From assembly GCA_965275905.1 (NCBI GenBank), contig CBDHYJ010000080.1:124001-188000 (forward strand): a DNA stretch of 64,000 bases, written 5' to 3'. The position numbers were made by a program, and so were the translations under genes. Numbering within the stretch: the first letter of the stretch is position 1; every line of letters begins with the position of its first letter. The stretch comes from CBDAQD01 sp965275905 (GTDB taxonomy: Bacteria; Pseudomonadota; Alphaproteobacteria; Rhizobiales; JAJFHC01). Below the pieces are notes generated by a model. It saw only the letters and a program-made list of their open reading frames with translations, was not told where the DNA came from and did not search any database. Positions 1-9,518 of the stretch are shown here, one piece after another.

Positions 1-689
1 GGACCACTGGCGCGGTAGACGTCGACGCGCAGATCCTTTTCCTCGACTTCGATGTCGACATCTTCGGCTTCCGGCAGCACGGCGACCGTCGCCGCCGACG
101 TATGGATGCGCCCTCCGGATTCCGTTTCCGGGACGCGCTGAACCCGGTGCACGCCGGATTCGTATTTCAGCCGGGCGAAAACACCCTTGCCTGAGATGTT
201 GGCGATGATCTCCTTGTATCCGCCCAGGTCGGCATCGCTCGCCGACATGATCTCAACCTTCCAGCCCTGCAGTTCGGCATATCGCTGATACATGCGGAAC
301 AGATCGCCGGCGAACAGGGCTGCTTCTTCCCCACCCGTGCCGGCCCTTACTTCCAGAATGGCGTTCTTCTGATCAGCGGCATCCTTCGGCAGGATCAGAA
401 CCTGGATCCTGGTTGCGAGTTGCTCGATGCGTTCGGCGATTTCGTCCAGTTCGCCGCGCGCCAGTTCCGCCATTTCGGCATCGCTTTCAGGATCGTCAAT
501 GATCTCCTGCAAGCCGGCCGCCTCGCTCTCGTCTGCGCGCAGCGCCATGACCGCCTCGGCCACAGGGCTGAGTTCGGCATACTCCTTGGACAGTTCCACG
601 AAACGTTCCGAATCCGGCGAGGCCGCCATCTCGGCCTGCACCGCTTCATAGCGATCGAGCATGCGGTCCAGTTTTTCGGTTTTCAGCAT
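1..689 (-). CDS. prfA: Peptide chain release factor 1, N-terminal part (3' end outside window)
   Basis: RF1 releases the finished protein at UAA and UAG stop codons in the ribosome. The reverse strand reads as MLKTEKLDRMLDRYEAVQ at the start, then a helical domain 1, then the conserved RF1 core with AILEVRAGTGGEEAALFAGD, GVHRVQRVPETESGGRIHT and SAATVAVLPEAEDVDIEV. The frame is still open at the window edge, in the segment RASGP that leads into the GGQ loop, so the catalytic motif lies outside. An in-frame ATG five codons upstream (704) is an alternative start; neither has a strong ribosome binding site. It lies downstream of ptsP and the RodZ-like gene on the same strand; lysC-ptsP-prfA is a familiar order in this group. 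Confidence 0.93.
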   Translation of the reverse strand, partial: MLKTEKLDRMLDRYEAVQAEMAASPDSERFVELSKEYAELSPVAEAVMALRADESEAAGLQEIIDDPESDAEMAELARGELDEIAERIEQLATRIQVLILPKDAADQKNAILEVRAGTGGEEAALFAGDLFRMYQRYAELQGWKVEIMSASDADLGGYKEIIANISGKGVFARLKYESGVHRVQRVPETESGGRIHTSAATVAVLPEAEDVDIEVEEKDLRVDVYRASG

Positions 690-908
690 TGCAACCCGGC
701 TCATTCATGCATCGGACAGGGGCGTTGGCTTCTTTTAGCTGACAAGACGGCATCGTTCCAAGACTGTGTCACGCTACGCCTAAGCGCGGCGTTCCCGATC
801 CACGGACAGTCCGGAAGCGAGACGGCAGGAGGCCTCGAAACGTCTCAGGCAGACGACCTGTGTAGGCCGGAACGGAGCAACACTCAAGCCTGACCGGCCA
901 GAGCGTGC

Positions 909-2240
909 CTAGCCACCTGCCTTTGCGATCTTGTTTGCCGCAAGCGGATGACCGACCAGGATCTGTCCCGGCTGGCCGAGCACGGCGAAAGGCTTGCGGT
1001 CTATGGAGAACTCGAGCGCCCCCGCATCCCGAACGATCAGAACCAGTCCCTTGCCGTCCGGCACGGGGTACGATTCACCCTTCGCCAGAGTCTGGCTGTA
1101 GAGAATATCGCCGGTCTGATCTTCGATACGAAGCCAGACATTGCTGCGCGCGCGCAATACGACACGCCCGGCCTGCGCCTCGGCCGGACCCGCGACCGAT
1201 GCGGAAGGCTTGGCCGCAACCGGCGTTATCGTGGTTGGCGTCTGCTTTTCCTCAGTCTCGCTTTTCGCGGCGTCGTCCTGCAGGGTCGATGCGATCAGCC
1301 GGGTCAGTTCCGAAGGCTCAATACCGTCTTCCGGCGCGGTTCCGTCAATCGCCAACGCGGTCTCGACATCGGACTGGCTGACACTCTTCTCGCCGGCGGA
1401 CGTCGACGCCGCGGCATCCATGGTCTTCTGCTTCACCCGTACCGTTGGCAATGCTGCGTCAAGCGCAGCCCTTCTGTCGGCGACAACGACCGACTTTTGC
1501 GGCTTTGCGCGCGGCACCGGTGCGTTCGATCCGGTTATCTCCGGCGCATCATCCGGCGCGGGAGAATCCGTGCTCTCCGCCTCGACAGGCAGCGCCTCGG
1601 CAATCTTGATTTCATCGGATGACGTTTGCTGCTGCGTGCCGGCGGTGCTTTCGGCCGAAGCCGGCGTCTTGGTCGCTCGCTCAACGAGACGGTTGGCATT
1701 GACCGACAGGGGGTCATCGCTTTGCGGTGTCAGCGCGAGGACCGGCTTGTCGTCCGGAATCGTGGAACGTGCCGTCAGCACCGGACCGTCCTGGAACACC
1801 GCCCAGAAGCCGACAACGGCGACGCTGACGATGCCCACGAGCGCGGCCGCCGACCGCATCGAAGCCATCTGGCGCCACCAGGCCGATCGCGTCCCGATCC
1901 GATCGATGACCGCCGGCTTGTCCAGGAACGATTGATAGTGCTCGACCAGCGGCTCGCTTTCGAGGCCCAGGAATTTCGCATAACTGCGGACGTACCCGAT
2001 GACATAGGGCCAGCCCGGCAGTTGATCCATGGCGCCCTGTTCGAGAGCATGAATGTAGGTAGCCTTGATCCTGGTTTCCGCCGCCGCGTCCGCAAGCGTA
2101 TCCCCGCGCCGCTCCCGCTCGTACTGAAGAAACCAGCCGACTTCACCCGCAGGGTCGAGCTTGCCGTCAGGCTTGTGCCTGAAGCTGCTTCTGCGCGAGC
2201 CGCCGTCGTTACCGCCGGCAAGTAAGATTTGCTGTGTCAT
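909..2240 (-). CDS. RodZ-like helix-turn-helix membrane protein (HTH_25, TM, DUF4115)
   Basis: This 443-residue protein has the RodZ layout. A cytoplasmic Xre-type helix-turn-helix region comes first (GEVGWFLQYERERRGDTLAD, then TRIKATYIHALE and YVIGYVRSYAKFLGL, roughly residues 30-110). One membrane segment follows (ALVGIVSVAVVGFWAVF, around residue 155), then a long low-complexity periplasmic linker rich in Ala, Ser, Glu and Asp, and a C-terminal DUF4115 beta domain (VWLRIEDQTGDILYSQTL). RodZ proteins link the MreB cytoskeleton to the elongation machinery; whether this homologue does so is inferred. I chose the ATG at 2240; the frame stays open to 2339, and ATG 2273 is possible. No strong ribosome binding site separates these choices. 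Confidence 0.8.
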   Translation of the reverse strand: MTQQILLAGGNDGGSRRSSFRHKPDGKLDPAGEVGWFLQYERERRGDTLADAAAETRIKATYIHALEQGAMDQLPGWPYVIGYVRSYAKFLGLESEPLVEHYQSFLDKPAVIDRIGTRSAWWRQMASMRSAAALVGIVSVAVVGFWAVFQDGPVLTARSTIPDDKPVLALTPQSDDPLSVNANRLVERATKTPASAESTAGTQQQTSSDEIKIAEALPVEAESTDSPAPDDAPEITGSNAPVPRAKPQKSVVVADRRAALDAALPTVRVKQKTMDAAASTSAGEKSVSQSDVETALAIDGTAPEDGIEPSELTRLIASTLQDDAAKSETEEKQTPTTITPVAAKPSASVAGPAEAQAGRVVLRARSNVWLRIEDQTGDILYSQTLAKGESYPVPDGKGLVLIVRDAGALEFSIDRKPFAVLGQPGQILVGHPLAANKIAKAGG

Positions 2241-2384
2241 CAGTGCCCGGTTCCCGAAGGAATTGCCGCCCATACCAGGCTTACTAAAACGCCGCAGTCG
2301 AATACCCAGATCAAGCAACCAGCCCCCGAGACGAATCACTTGATAGTACAGGAATAAACCACAATGTAGGGTATCGGCAACAGC

Positions 2385-4649
2385 CTACAGCAAGATGTTG
2401 TGGCTTTGCGCAAAGTTCATGAGCTGCGGGCGGAGGCTGTGATAGGGCTTGTCGAGCAGCGGCAGCAACTCAGCGCCAAGGGCGTCGGCATCCAGCCCCA
2501 GGATCATGGATTTAACCGGTCCGATCGCCGCCGGGGCCATCGAGATTGACCGGAACCCGAGCCCGACAAGGGCCATGGCCTCGAGCGGTCTTCCGGCCAT
2601 TTCGCCGCAAAGATTGAGCGGCACGTCATGCTTCTCGGCAGCCTGGACGACGCGCCTCAGAACCTTGAGCACCACCGGGCTCAGGCTGTCGTACCGGCCG
2701 GCCAGACGGGGGTGGTCGCGGTCGCTGGCAAACAGGAACTGCATCAGGTCGTTGCTGCCGACCGAAACAAAGTCCGCATAGTTGAGCAACTCGTCGATCT
2801 GCCACAGCAATGCCGGGACCTCCAGCATGGCCCCGAGGTAGATCTCGCTCGGCGGAACGTGGCCATGCGACGTCAGAAACGCGCGCTCATGTTCGACAAG
2901 GGCGCGGGCGCGGCGAAATTCGTCAATCTCCGCGACCATGGGGAACATGACCCGGAGCACCCGACCGCTCGCGGCCCGCAGCAGGGCACGCACCTGCAGC
3001 CGCAGCAGCGCCGGCCGGTCGAGGGCCATGCGGATCGCGCGCCAGCCAAGCGCAGGGTTTTCTTCCTTGGCATGCGGCAGGTACGGCAGCACCTTGTCGC
3101 TGCCGATATCCAGGGAGCGGAACACCACGGGCTTGTCACCGGCCGCATCCAGCACCGCCGTGTAGAGATCGGTCTGTTCACGCATGCGCGGAAAGGCCGA
3201 GGCGATCATGAACTGAAGTTCCGTTCGGAACAGCCCGATTCCGTCCGCACCGGCCTCCTCGACGTGCGGCAGGTCGACAAGCAGGCCGGCGTTTATCGAC
3301 AGGTGAACGGGTTTGCCGTCCTTTGTCACTGAAGGCGTGTCGCGCAACTTCGCGTATTGTGCCTGGCGTCTGGCCTGGAAGCGCACCTTGTCGGCGTAGG
3401 CCTGCTCGACGTCCGCGGACGGGCGGATGTAAACCTCGCCGGTTTCACCGTCGGCGATAACCGGGTCGTCCGGATCAACCAGATCGAGTATCGGTTTGGT
3501 TTGTCCGACGAGGGGAATGTCGAGCGCCCGCGCCACGATGGTGACGTGGCTGTTGGGACTCCCCTCCTCCAGCACCAGCCCCCGAACCTTGCTGCGGTCG
3601 TAGTCCAGGAGTTCCGCCGGTCCCATGTTACGCGCGATGATGATGGCGTCGTTCGGCAGCTCTTCCGACGCGGCGGTCGCCATCCTGCCGGTGAGGATGC
3701 GCAGCAACCTGTTGGCCAGATCGTCGAAGTCGTGCAACCGCTCGCGCAGGTAGGCGTCTTTCTGGCGAAGCATCTTGGCGCGGTTGTCGTTCTGGACTCT
3801 CTCCACGGCCGCTTCTGCAGTCAGCCCCGTTGAGATCGCCTCGTGCATCTTGCTCGCCCAGCCCTTGTCGCGGGCGAACATCTGATAGGCCTCGAGCACC
3901 TCGCGGTGTTCGCCGCCGCGCGCAAGATCGGCGTGCGACAGCATGCCGTCGATCGACTTGGTCAGGTCGACCAGCGCGCTGTCGAGCCTCGCATGCTCCC
4001 GCGGAATGTTTTCCGCAATCAGGTTTTCCACCGTGACCCGCGGTTCGTGGAGCACCACATGACCAAGGGCTATGCCGCCGTTGAGTGTATTTCCGTGCAC
4101 GTGGCGGGGCCGGACGTGAGAGACATCCTCCTCGTCGGCGGCCGCGATCTCCGGCAGGTCGCCCGCGGCGGCAATCTCGGCAATGACCATCGCCGTGGTC
4201 TGAAGCGCCTCGACTTCTTCCTCGCTGTAGTGCCGGGCCACCTTGTTCTGCACCACGAGCACGCCCAGCGTGTGGCCCGATCTCAGGATCGGAACGCCAA
4301 GGAAGGAATGATAGATCTCTTCGCCGGTCTCCGGCAGGTACGCAAACGACGGATGCGCCTGGGCATCGGCGAGATTGAGAGGCTTTGCCTCGTCGGCGAT
4401 CGTGCCCACCAGGCCTACGCCGACATCGAGGAATACCTTGTGGACGGCCTCGGCGTTCAGACCCTCGGTCGCGTAAAGCTCAAGGCGCTTGCCCGGCCTC
4501 ATGAAATAGACCGAGCACACCTCCGCAACCATGTTGGCTGCGATCATCACAACGATCTTGTCTAGACGCTTCTGTGAACTTTCCGGCTCCGCCATGACCT
4601 CGCGCAACTGCCGGAGAAGAACACGCGGGCCACCGACGGAGAGAGACAT
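2385..4649 (-). CDS. ptsP: PTS-Ntr enzyme I: phosphoenolpyruvate-protein phosphotransferase with GAF domain
   Basis: EI-Ntr moves phosphate from PEP to NPr in the nitrogen PTS, a regulatory chain acting on potassium, carbon and nitrogen balance. The 754-residue protein starts with a GAF domain (about residues 20-160; GVPILRSGHTLGVLVVQNK), then the EI N-terminal helical domain, the phosphohistidine segment GSPNSHVTIVARAL with His368 in the expected place, and the PEP-binding barrel (GIGLFRTELQFM, GSNDLMQFLFASDRDHP) with the catalytic Cys in NLCGEMAG. The length is usual for PtsP. It is transcribed away from lysC in the same direction, 93 bp downstream of it, with the RodZ-like gene and prfA following. 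Confidence 0.95.
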   Translation of the reverse strand: MSLSVGGPRVLLRQLREVMAEPESSQKRLDKIVVMIAANMVAEVCSVYFMRPGKRLELYATEGLNAEAVHKVFLDVGVGLVGTIADEAKPLNLADAQAHPSFAYLPETGEEIYHSFLGVPILRSGHTLGVLVVQNKVARHYSEEEVEALQTTAMVIAEIAAAGDLPEIAAADEEDVSHVRPRHVHGNTLNGGIALGHVVLHEPRVTVENLIAENIPREHARLDSALVDLTKSIDGMLSHADLARGGEHREVLEAYQMFARDKGWASKMHEAISTGLTAEAAVERVQNDNRAKMLRQKDAYLRERLHDFDDLANRLLRILTGRMATAASEELPNDAIIIARNMGPAELLDYDRSKVRGLVLEEGSPNSHVTIVARALDIPLVGQTKPILDLVDPDDPVIADGETGEVYIRPSADVEQAYADKVRFQARRQAQYAKLRDTPSVTKDGKPVHLSINAGLLVDLPHVEEAGADGIGLFRTELQFMIASAFPRMREQTDLYTAVLDAAGDKPVVFRSLDIGSDKVLPYLPHAKEENPALGWRAIRMALDRPALLRLQVRALLRAASGRVLRVMFPMVAEIDEFRRARALVEHERAFLTSHGHVPPSEIYLGAMLEVPALLWQIDELLNYADFVSVGSNDLMQFLFASDRDHPRLAGRYDSLSPVVLKVLRRVVQAAEKHDVPLNLCGEMAGRPLEAMALVGLGFRSISMAPAAIGPVKSMILGLDADALGAELLPLLDKPYHSLRPQLMNFAQSHNILL

Positions 4650-4742
4650 TATCCGGTATCCCTCTCACCGGCGCCCACGCCCGGTTTAGGCACCCGGCGT
4701 GTTATGCGTCTCCAATTTCGCTGGCAGCGGTCGTACACCCGG

Positions 4743-5999
4743 TTATTCTCCGTCAAGTCCGTAGGTCGTGTGCAGAGCCCGAATCGCAAGCTCCGTGTAG
4801 GCGGCGTCAATCAGGATGCTGATCTTGATTTCCGATGTCGTGATCGCCTGAATGTTGATGCCTTTTTCAGCGAGCGACTCGAACATCTGAGCTGCAACGC
4901 CCGCGTGACTGCGCATGCCGACGCCGATCACCGATACCTTGACGACATCCGTCGACCCGATGACGTCCTTGTAACCGATATCGCTCTTCGCAGACTCAAT
5001 GACGCCGAGAGCACGGTCAAGATCGTCATTCGGCACCGTGAATGTCAAGTCGGTGTGACGGCCATCTTCCGAAACATTCTGCACGATCATGTCGACATTG
5101 ATGTTCGAGTCGGCCAGCGGCCCGAAAATGTTCGCTGCCACGCCGGGTTTGTCCGCGACCTTGATCAGTGTGACCTTCGCCTCGTCCTTCGAATAGGCAA
5201 TACCGCTGACAATCTGCTGTTCCACGATCTCTTCCTCATCACAAACGAGCGTTCCGGGTCCGACTTTCGAAATGTCGGTGGGTTCAAGGGCGCTCGGATC
5301 GTCAAAGCTCGACCTCACGAACAGCGGCACCCTGTGCACCATCGCGGTTTCGACGGAACGGGTCTGCAGGACCTTCGCCCCGAGCGATGCCATCTCCAGC
5401 ATCTCTTCATACGAAACACGGTCAAGCCGGCGCGCCTTGGCCACGATTCGCGGGTCTGTTGTGTAGACGCCATCCACATCGGTGTAGATGTCGCAACGAT
5501 CAGCCGACAGCGCTGCGGCCAGCGCAACGGCGCTGGTGTCCGAACCGCCGCGGCCCAGGGTTGTTATCCGGTTGTCGGACCCGATTCCCTGAAATCCGGC
5601 CACGACGGCCACCTGCCCCTGGCCCATGCGCTCGATCAGACCGTCGGGGTCGATCGATTGAATACGCGCCGAACCGTGCACGTCGTTGGTTCGAACGGCA
5701 ATCTGCCAGCCAAGCCAGGATCGGGCGGACACGCCCATGCCCTGCAGGGTAATAGCCAGAAGACCGCTCGTAACCTGTTCACCACTCGACACAACAGTAT
5801 CATATTCGCGCGCATCGTGAATGCGCGCCGCCTCGCGCGTCCAGCCGATCAGCTGATTTGTCGTTCCAGCCATCGCGGAAACGACCACCGCCACCTCGTG
5901 ACCGGCATCGACCTCCCGTTTCACGTGATGGGCGACGTTGCGAATCCGGTCGATGTCCGCGACCGACGTTCCGCCGAATTTCATAACCAATCGGGCCAT
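4743..5999 (-). CDS. lysC: Aspartate kinase
   Basis: Catalyses the first step of the aspartate pathway, making aspartyl phosphate for lysine/diaminopimelate, threonine and methionine. The 418-residue protein opens with MARLVMKFGGTSVADIDRIR, the amino-acid kinase nucleotide motif, and contains VVSAMAGTTNQLIG, FQGIGSDNRITTLGRGGSD and DVDGVYTTDPR. Two ACT domains fill the C-terminal third (residues about 265-410; KVSVIGVGMRSHAGVAAQMF), where lysine and threonine feedback usually acts. The length is that of the single-chain alphaproteobacterial enzyme. It is divergent from ubiG across 179 bp and leads into ptsP. Confidence 0.96.
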   Translation of the reverse strand: MARLVMKFGGTSVADIDRIRNVAHHVKREVDAGHEVAVVVSAMAGTTNQLIGWTREAARIHDAREYDTVVSSGEQVTSGLLAITLQGMGVSARSWLGWQIAVRTNDVHGSARIQSIDPDGLIERMGQGQVAVVAGFQGIGSDNRITTLGRGGSDTSAVALAAALSADRCDIYTDVDGVYTTDPRIVAKARRLDRVSYEEMLEMASLGAKVLQTRSVETAMVHRVPLFVRSSFDDPSALEPTDISKVGPGTLVCDEEEIVEQQIVSGIAYSKDEAKVTLIKVADKPGVAANIFGPLADSNINVDMIVQNVSEDGRHTDLTFTVPNDDLDRALGVIESAKSDIGYKDVIGSTDVVKVSVIGVGMRSHAGVAAQMFESLAEKGINIQAITTSEIKISILIDAAYTELAIRALHTTYGLDGE

Positions 6000-6178
6000 C
6001 TAGAGCCTTTTGCGGCCGCGCTGACACTGCCGCGCGGATCAATATCTTTGTGAGTGGGGGCACGGCGGGCTCACTTGCGCCCGGCGCCTTCTGAAATCCG
6101 CGGACTTCATACTCTGAAACGCCGGTACTAGGCAACCGCGAGCCTGAGTCTACTTGACACAATGACATCGCTCGGACC

Positions 6179-6958
6179 ATGGATCTGGATATGACCCGCC
6201 AAACCACAAGCAAACGCACCGCCCCTTCGTCCGTCGACCGGGAGGAAGTGGCGAAATTTTCAGCAATGGCGGCGGAATGGTGGGATCCGGCAGGCAAATT
6301 CCGGCCGCTGCACAAATTCAATCCCGTCCGGCTTGCTTTCATACGCGACACGCTGTGCAAACATTTCGGCCGGGGCGAACGTGAACTCCGCCCGTTCGAG
6401 AATCTTCGCATTCTCGACATTGGTTGCGGAGGCGGGCTCCTGTGCGAACCGATGGCCCGCCTTGGCGCCGAGATCATCGGGGCAGACGCTTCTGAAAAGA
6501 ACATCCAGGTCGCGGCTGTTCACGCCGCGGAGATGGGATTGAGCATCGATTATCGGGCCACGACGGCGGAGGACCTCGCGGAATCCGGCGAGACGTTCGA
6601 TGTCATCCTGAATATGGAAGTCATCGAACATGTGGCGGATGTCGAAGCATTCATGGCGACCTGTGCATCCATGGTGCGGCCGGGCGGCCTCATGATCGTC
6701 GCAACGCTGAACCGCACCCTGAAAGCCTTTGCGCTGGCGATTGTCGGGGCCGAATACGTTATGGGCTGGCTGCCCAAGGGGACGCATCAGTGGGAGAAGT
6801 TTGTCACGCCTGAAGAAGTACGGCTGGCAATGAAGGGCTCAGGCCTGGAGGTGACTGAGGAAATCGGCGTCGTGTTCAATCCGATAACCGATACCTGGAG
6901 CCTGTCATCCGACACCGGCGTCAACTACATGATGGTCGGGGAACGTCCGGCAGAATGA
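6179..6958 (+). CDS. ubiG: Ubiquinone biosynthesis O-methyltransferase (2-polyprenyl-6-hydroxyphenol methylase / 3-demethylubiquinol methyltransferase)
   Basis: Performs both O-methylations of the ubiquinone ring using S-adenosylmethionine. The class I methyltransferase fold is clear: ILDIGCGGGLLCEPMARLGA (motif I, about residues 78-97), GADASEKNIQ, and FDVILNMEVIEHVADVE. The N-terminal signature FSAMAAEWWDPAGKFRPLHK and the C-terminal GVNYMMVGERP are typical of UbiG. The length of 259 is close to the family norm. The start could be the ATG at 6179 or the one four codons later (6191). It is divergent from lysC and converges on the DUF1178 gene. Confidence 0.96.
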   Translation: MDLDMTRQTTSKRTAPSSVDREEVAKFSAMAAEWWDPAGKFRPLHKFNPVRLAFIRDTLCKHFGRGERELRPFENLRILDIGCGGGLLCEPMARLGAEIIGADASEKNIQVAAVHAAEMGLSIDYRATTAEDLAESGETFDVILNMEVIEHVADVEAFMATCASMVRPGGLMIVATLNRTLKAFALAIVGAEYVMGWLPKGTHQWEKFVTPEEVRLAMKGSGLEVTEEIGVVFNPITDTWSLSSDTGVNYMMVGERPAE

Positions 6959-6996
6959 TTTGATCTGACCGAAATTCACTCCAGCCGGCAGCGGGT

Positions 6997-7422
6997 TCAG
7001 TTGCTGTCTTCGGGCAGAACCGGCATCGGTAAGACGTCGATGCCTTCTTCGGTCAGATCGCGAACATCGTCGGCACTGGCCTCGCCGTAGATGCCTCGTG
7101 CTTCGGTCTCTTCGTAGTGGATCTTGCGCGCTTCTTCCGGAAATTTTTCGCCGACATAGTCCGCATTGGTGCGGACATATTCCCGCATTTTGCGCAGCGC
7201 CTCGGCCATCTCGGTTGCCCCCGGCGAGGCCGCCGCCGCCGTCACGCGCTTGTTGGACTTCGTTCCGATATTGGGCGCCATCAGACCTTTGGAGACCTTG
7301 GTCGAACCACAATGGGGACAGGCGATTTCACCGGCCGCGACCTGTTCATCGAACGCCGCGCTGTCGCGGAACCAGCCCTCGAACTCATGCTCGCTGTCGC
7401 ATATGAGCGAGAATTTGATCAT
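6997..7422 (-). CDS. DUF1178 family protein
   Basis: A 141-residue protein of unknown function. It starts MIKFSLICDSEHEFEGWFRD and has a CPHCGS motif near residue 36; with Cys8 of the first motif this could form a zinc site, as the family's CxxC pattern suggests. The C-terminal half is acidic. The start ATG overlaps the stop of the upstream nitrilase gene by four bases (ATGA), which argues for translational coupling. It is the last gene of a comF-grxC-nitrilase-DUF1178 run, an order I recall as common in related genomes. Confidence 0.9.
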   Translation of the reverse strand: MIKFSLICDSEHEFEGWFRDSAAFDEQVAAGEIACPHCGSTKVSKGLMAPNIGTKSNKRVTAAAASPGATEMAEALRKMREYVRTNADYVGEKFPEEARKIHYEETEARGIYGEASADDVRDLTEEGIDVLPMPVLPEDSN

Positions 7423-8261
7423 GACGCCTCGCGGACGCGCTCGTCCTGCTCGAACGACAATGCCCTGTCGTGTGCAAGCGACGGAATACGCTGCCGGGCA
7501 GTGGCAATCTGCGCCGGATCGATATCCGCGCAAATGATTCCTGGTTCGGTATCGGCCTCGGCGAGAACGTCTCCCCACGGCGAAATGATGAGGCTGTGGC
7601 CGTAGGTTTCCCGGCCGCTCTCATGCAGACCACCCTGAGCCGCGGCAAAGACGAAAGCACCGTTCTCGATCGCCCGCGCGCGCAGCAGGACTTGCCAGTG
7701 TGCCTCGCCGGTCTGACGGGTGAAGGCGGACGGAACGGCCAGAAAGCCGGCACCGCGTTGCGCAAGCCCCCGGTAGAGGGAAGGAAATCTGAGATCGTAA
7801 CAGACCGACAGCCCGAGCGTGCCCCAGGGCAGTTGGGCAAGAACCGCTTCCGATCCCGCGGCATAGGTGGCCGACTCTCGGTAGCGTTCGCCGTTCGGAA
7901 GATCGACATCGAACATGTGGATCTTGTCATAGGTGGCAGCGACCGAGCCGTCGGGCCGGATCAGATACGAGCGGTTAGCGGCCTGACGTTCGCCGGTCCG
8001 TATCGCCAGAGAGCCGATCAGAAGCCATTTCCCCAGGTCGGATGCCTGTTCGCGGAATGCGGCCAGAGCAGGATCTTCGTCTTCGGAAACAATCGACGCG
8101 AAGAGGCGCTTGGCACCGAGTTCCATAAGCGATGTCATTTCGGGCGTGACGATCAGATCCGCCCCGGCCTCGGCCGCTGACTTGATGAATCCGCACGCTG
8201 TCGACACGTTCTGCTCAACAGACTGCCCGGTGCAAAGCTGAACACAGGCCACTTTGAACAT
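7419..8261 (-). CDS. Carbon-nitrogen hydrolase (nitrilase superfamily, Nit2/deaminated-glutathione amidase-like)
   Basis: Probable amidase of the nitrilase superfamily. The catalytic triad is visible: Glu in IVTPEMTSL, Lys in YDKIHMFDVDLP, and Cys in SVCYDLRFPSLYR. The YDKIHMFDV and CYDLRFP wording matches the Nit1/Nit2 branch, whose members hydrolyse omega-amides or deaminated glutathione; the substrate here is inferred. Three consecutive ATGs occur (8267, 8264, 8261); a GGAGGAG ribosome binding site lies directly against the first, so the third, six bases away, is the most likely start. It is downstream of grxC and overlaps the DUF1178 gene by four bases. Confidence 0.9.
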   Translation of the reverse strand: MFKVACVQLCTGQSVEQNVSTACGFIKSAAEAGADLIVTPEMTSLMELGAKRLFASIVSEDEDPALAAFREQASDLGKWLLIGSLAIRTGERQAANRSYLIRPDGSVAATYDKIHMFDVDLPNGERYRESATYAAGSEAVLAQLPWGTLGLSVCYDLRFPSLYRGLAQRGAGFLAVPSAFTRQTGEAHWQVLLRARAIENGAFVFAAAQGGLHESGRETYGHSLIISPWGDVLAEADTEPGIICADIDPAQIATARQRIPSLAHDRALSFEQDERVREAS

Positions 8262-8312
8262 CATCATCTCCTCCGCGCCGCGAGCGGCGTTGCGCCGGGC
8301 GGCGCCGACCGG

Positions 8313-8570
8313 TCACGCTGCGACCAGGCCGTCAAGCTCGCCTTTGTCTTCCAGAGCAAAGAGATCGTCACAACCGCCGACATGGTGATCGCCAATGAAA
8401 ATCTGGGGAACGGTATGCCGCCCCTCCGCCTTATCGGTCATGGCCTGCCGTGCGCCCGGATCAAACGTAACGTCGATCTCTTCGTAAGCAATGCCCTTCT
8501 GCTTGAGAAGCCTCTTGGCCGCAAAGCAGTACGGACAAAGCTTGGTGGTATAGATCGTTACTGGCTTCAT
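8313..8570 (-). CDS. grxC: Glutaredoxin 3 (dithiol)
   Basis: Small glutathione-dependent disulfide reductase of the cytoplasm. The 85-residue protein begins MKPVTIYTTKLCPYCFAAKR, with the CPYC dithiol active site at residues 12-15. The cis-proline motif HTVPQIFIGDHHVGGCDDL follows, the glutathione-binding TVP and GGCDD elements of class I glutaredoxins. In-frame ATGs at 8579 and 8618 would add 3 or 16 residues; 8570 gives the standard N-terminus. It lies between comF and the nitrilase gene on the same strand. Confidence 0.95.
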   Translation of the reverse strand: MKPVTIYTTKLCPYCFAAKRLLKQKGIAYEEIDVTFDPGARQAMTDKAEGRHTVPQIFIGDHHVGGCDDLFALEDKGELDGLVAA

Positions 8571-8638
8571 TGCGCTCATTCCAAGAATAACAGGCCCGGT
8601 CAGCCGGGTATATTGCATCCGGTGTCATAAATAGAACT

Positions 8639-9397
8639 TCAAGCTTGTTCAACAACCCGTGCGAAAGCAAGGACATCCACGCTTTCGGCAAATCCTGAAC
8701 GCAATGCCTGGGCGCAGGCATTTATGGTCGCACCGGTAGTAATGACATCGTCAATCAGGACGACCCGGCGCCCGACCACGTCCTGGCGGACCGCATCGGC
8801 GATGGCGAAGGCCCCGGATACATTGCGCCGCCGTTGGACCGCCGTCAGGCCAACCTGCGGACGTGTCGGCCTGACACGCCGGAGAATGTTGTGGCGGACA
8901 CCGAGTCCGGTCTGATCCGCAATGCTGTTGGCAAGGAGTGCCGACTGATTGAAACGCCGCCGCCACAATCGCATCGAATAAAGAGGAACCGGGAGTACGA
9001 AATCCGCCTCCTGCAGGAGGTCTTCTCCTGCCTGGGTCATCAAGTGGCCGAGCGGCCTGGAGATATCGAGACGGTCCCTGTACTTCAACGCATGAACGAG
9101 ATCCCGCGCGACACCGTCAAACCGCGCGGCAAAACGCGCCCGGTCGTATTCGGGCGGCTCCGCCAGCGCGGCAGCACTCCTCGCGCCGCTTCCGGGATCG
9201 TAACTGAACGGCAGTCCGCTGACGTTGCAGCGCGGCTTTGAGATCAGGTCCAGGCGGCACCAGCATGCCGGGCAGATTCCGCCGTTCTCCAGAAGATGCT
9301 GGTCGCAGCAAGGACACTGCGGCGGAAGAACCAGATCAATCGACCACCTCCCGAACCGTCGCAGGGTTTCCCAGAGGCCGGTTTTTCCGTTAATCAT
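8639..9397 (-). CDS. comF: ComF family phosphoribosyltransferase-like protein
   Basis: ComF-family protein with an N-terminal zinc-finger-like region (LPPQCPCCDQHLLENGGICP, then CWCRL) and a C-terminal type I phosphoribosyltransferase domain with VGRRVVLIDDVITTGATINA. In naturally competent species ComF proteins help in DNA uptake; in Hyphomicrobiales the role is not settled. The family motif LVHALKYRDRLD and RRFNQSALLA are present. The ATG at 9397 gives 252 residues, the usual length. The frame stays open for another 290 codons upstream, but that stretch lies over the divergent methyltransferase gene and carries no family similarity. Confidence 0.9.
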   Translation of the reverse strand: MINGKTGLWETLRRFGRWSIDLVLPPQCPCCDQHLLENGGICPACWCRLDLISKPRCNVSGLPFSYDPGSGARSAAALAEPPEYDRARFAARFDGVARDLVHALKYRDRLDISRPLGHLMTQAGEDLLQEADFVLPVPLYSMRLWRRRFNQSALLANSIADQTGLGVRHNILRRVRPTRPQVGLTAVQRRRNVSGAFAIADAVRQDVVGRRVVLIDDVITTGATINACAQALRSGFAESVDVLAFARVVEQA

Positions 9398-9518
9398 GCC
9401 TTTTTGACCCTGCCGTCTGTGCTTAGGCCGAGATGCGACGCGAGGCCGACCGGCAGGACTCTGCATACTATCGGTATGCAACCGATCGTCATGAGACAGG
9501 ACCGGGCCGGCCACTGAG

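Noticed and set aside
4704..6053. A 449-codon open frame on the plus strand
   Set aside because: It lies entirely over lysC on the other strand; its product is His/Arg/Asp-rich without domain features, and lysC is unambiguous.
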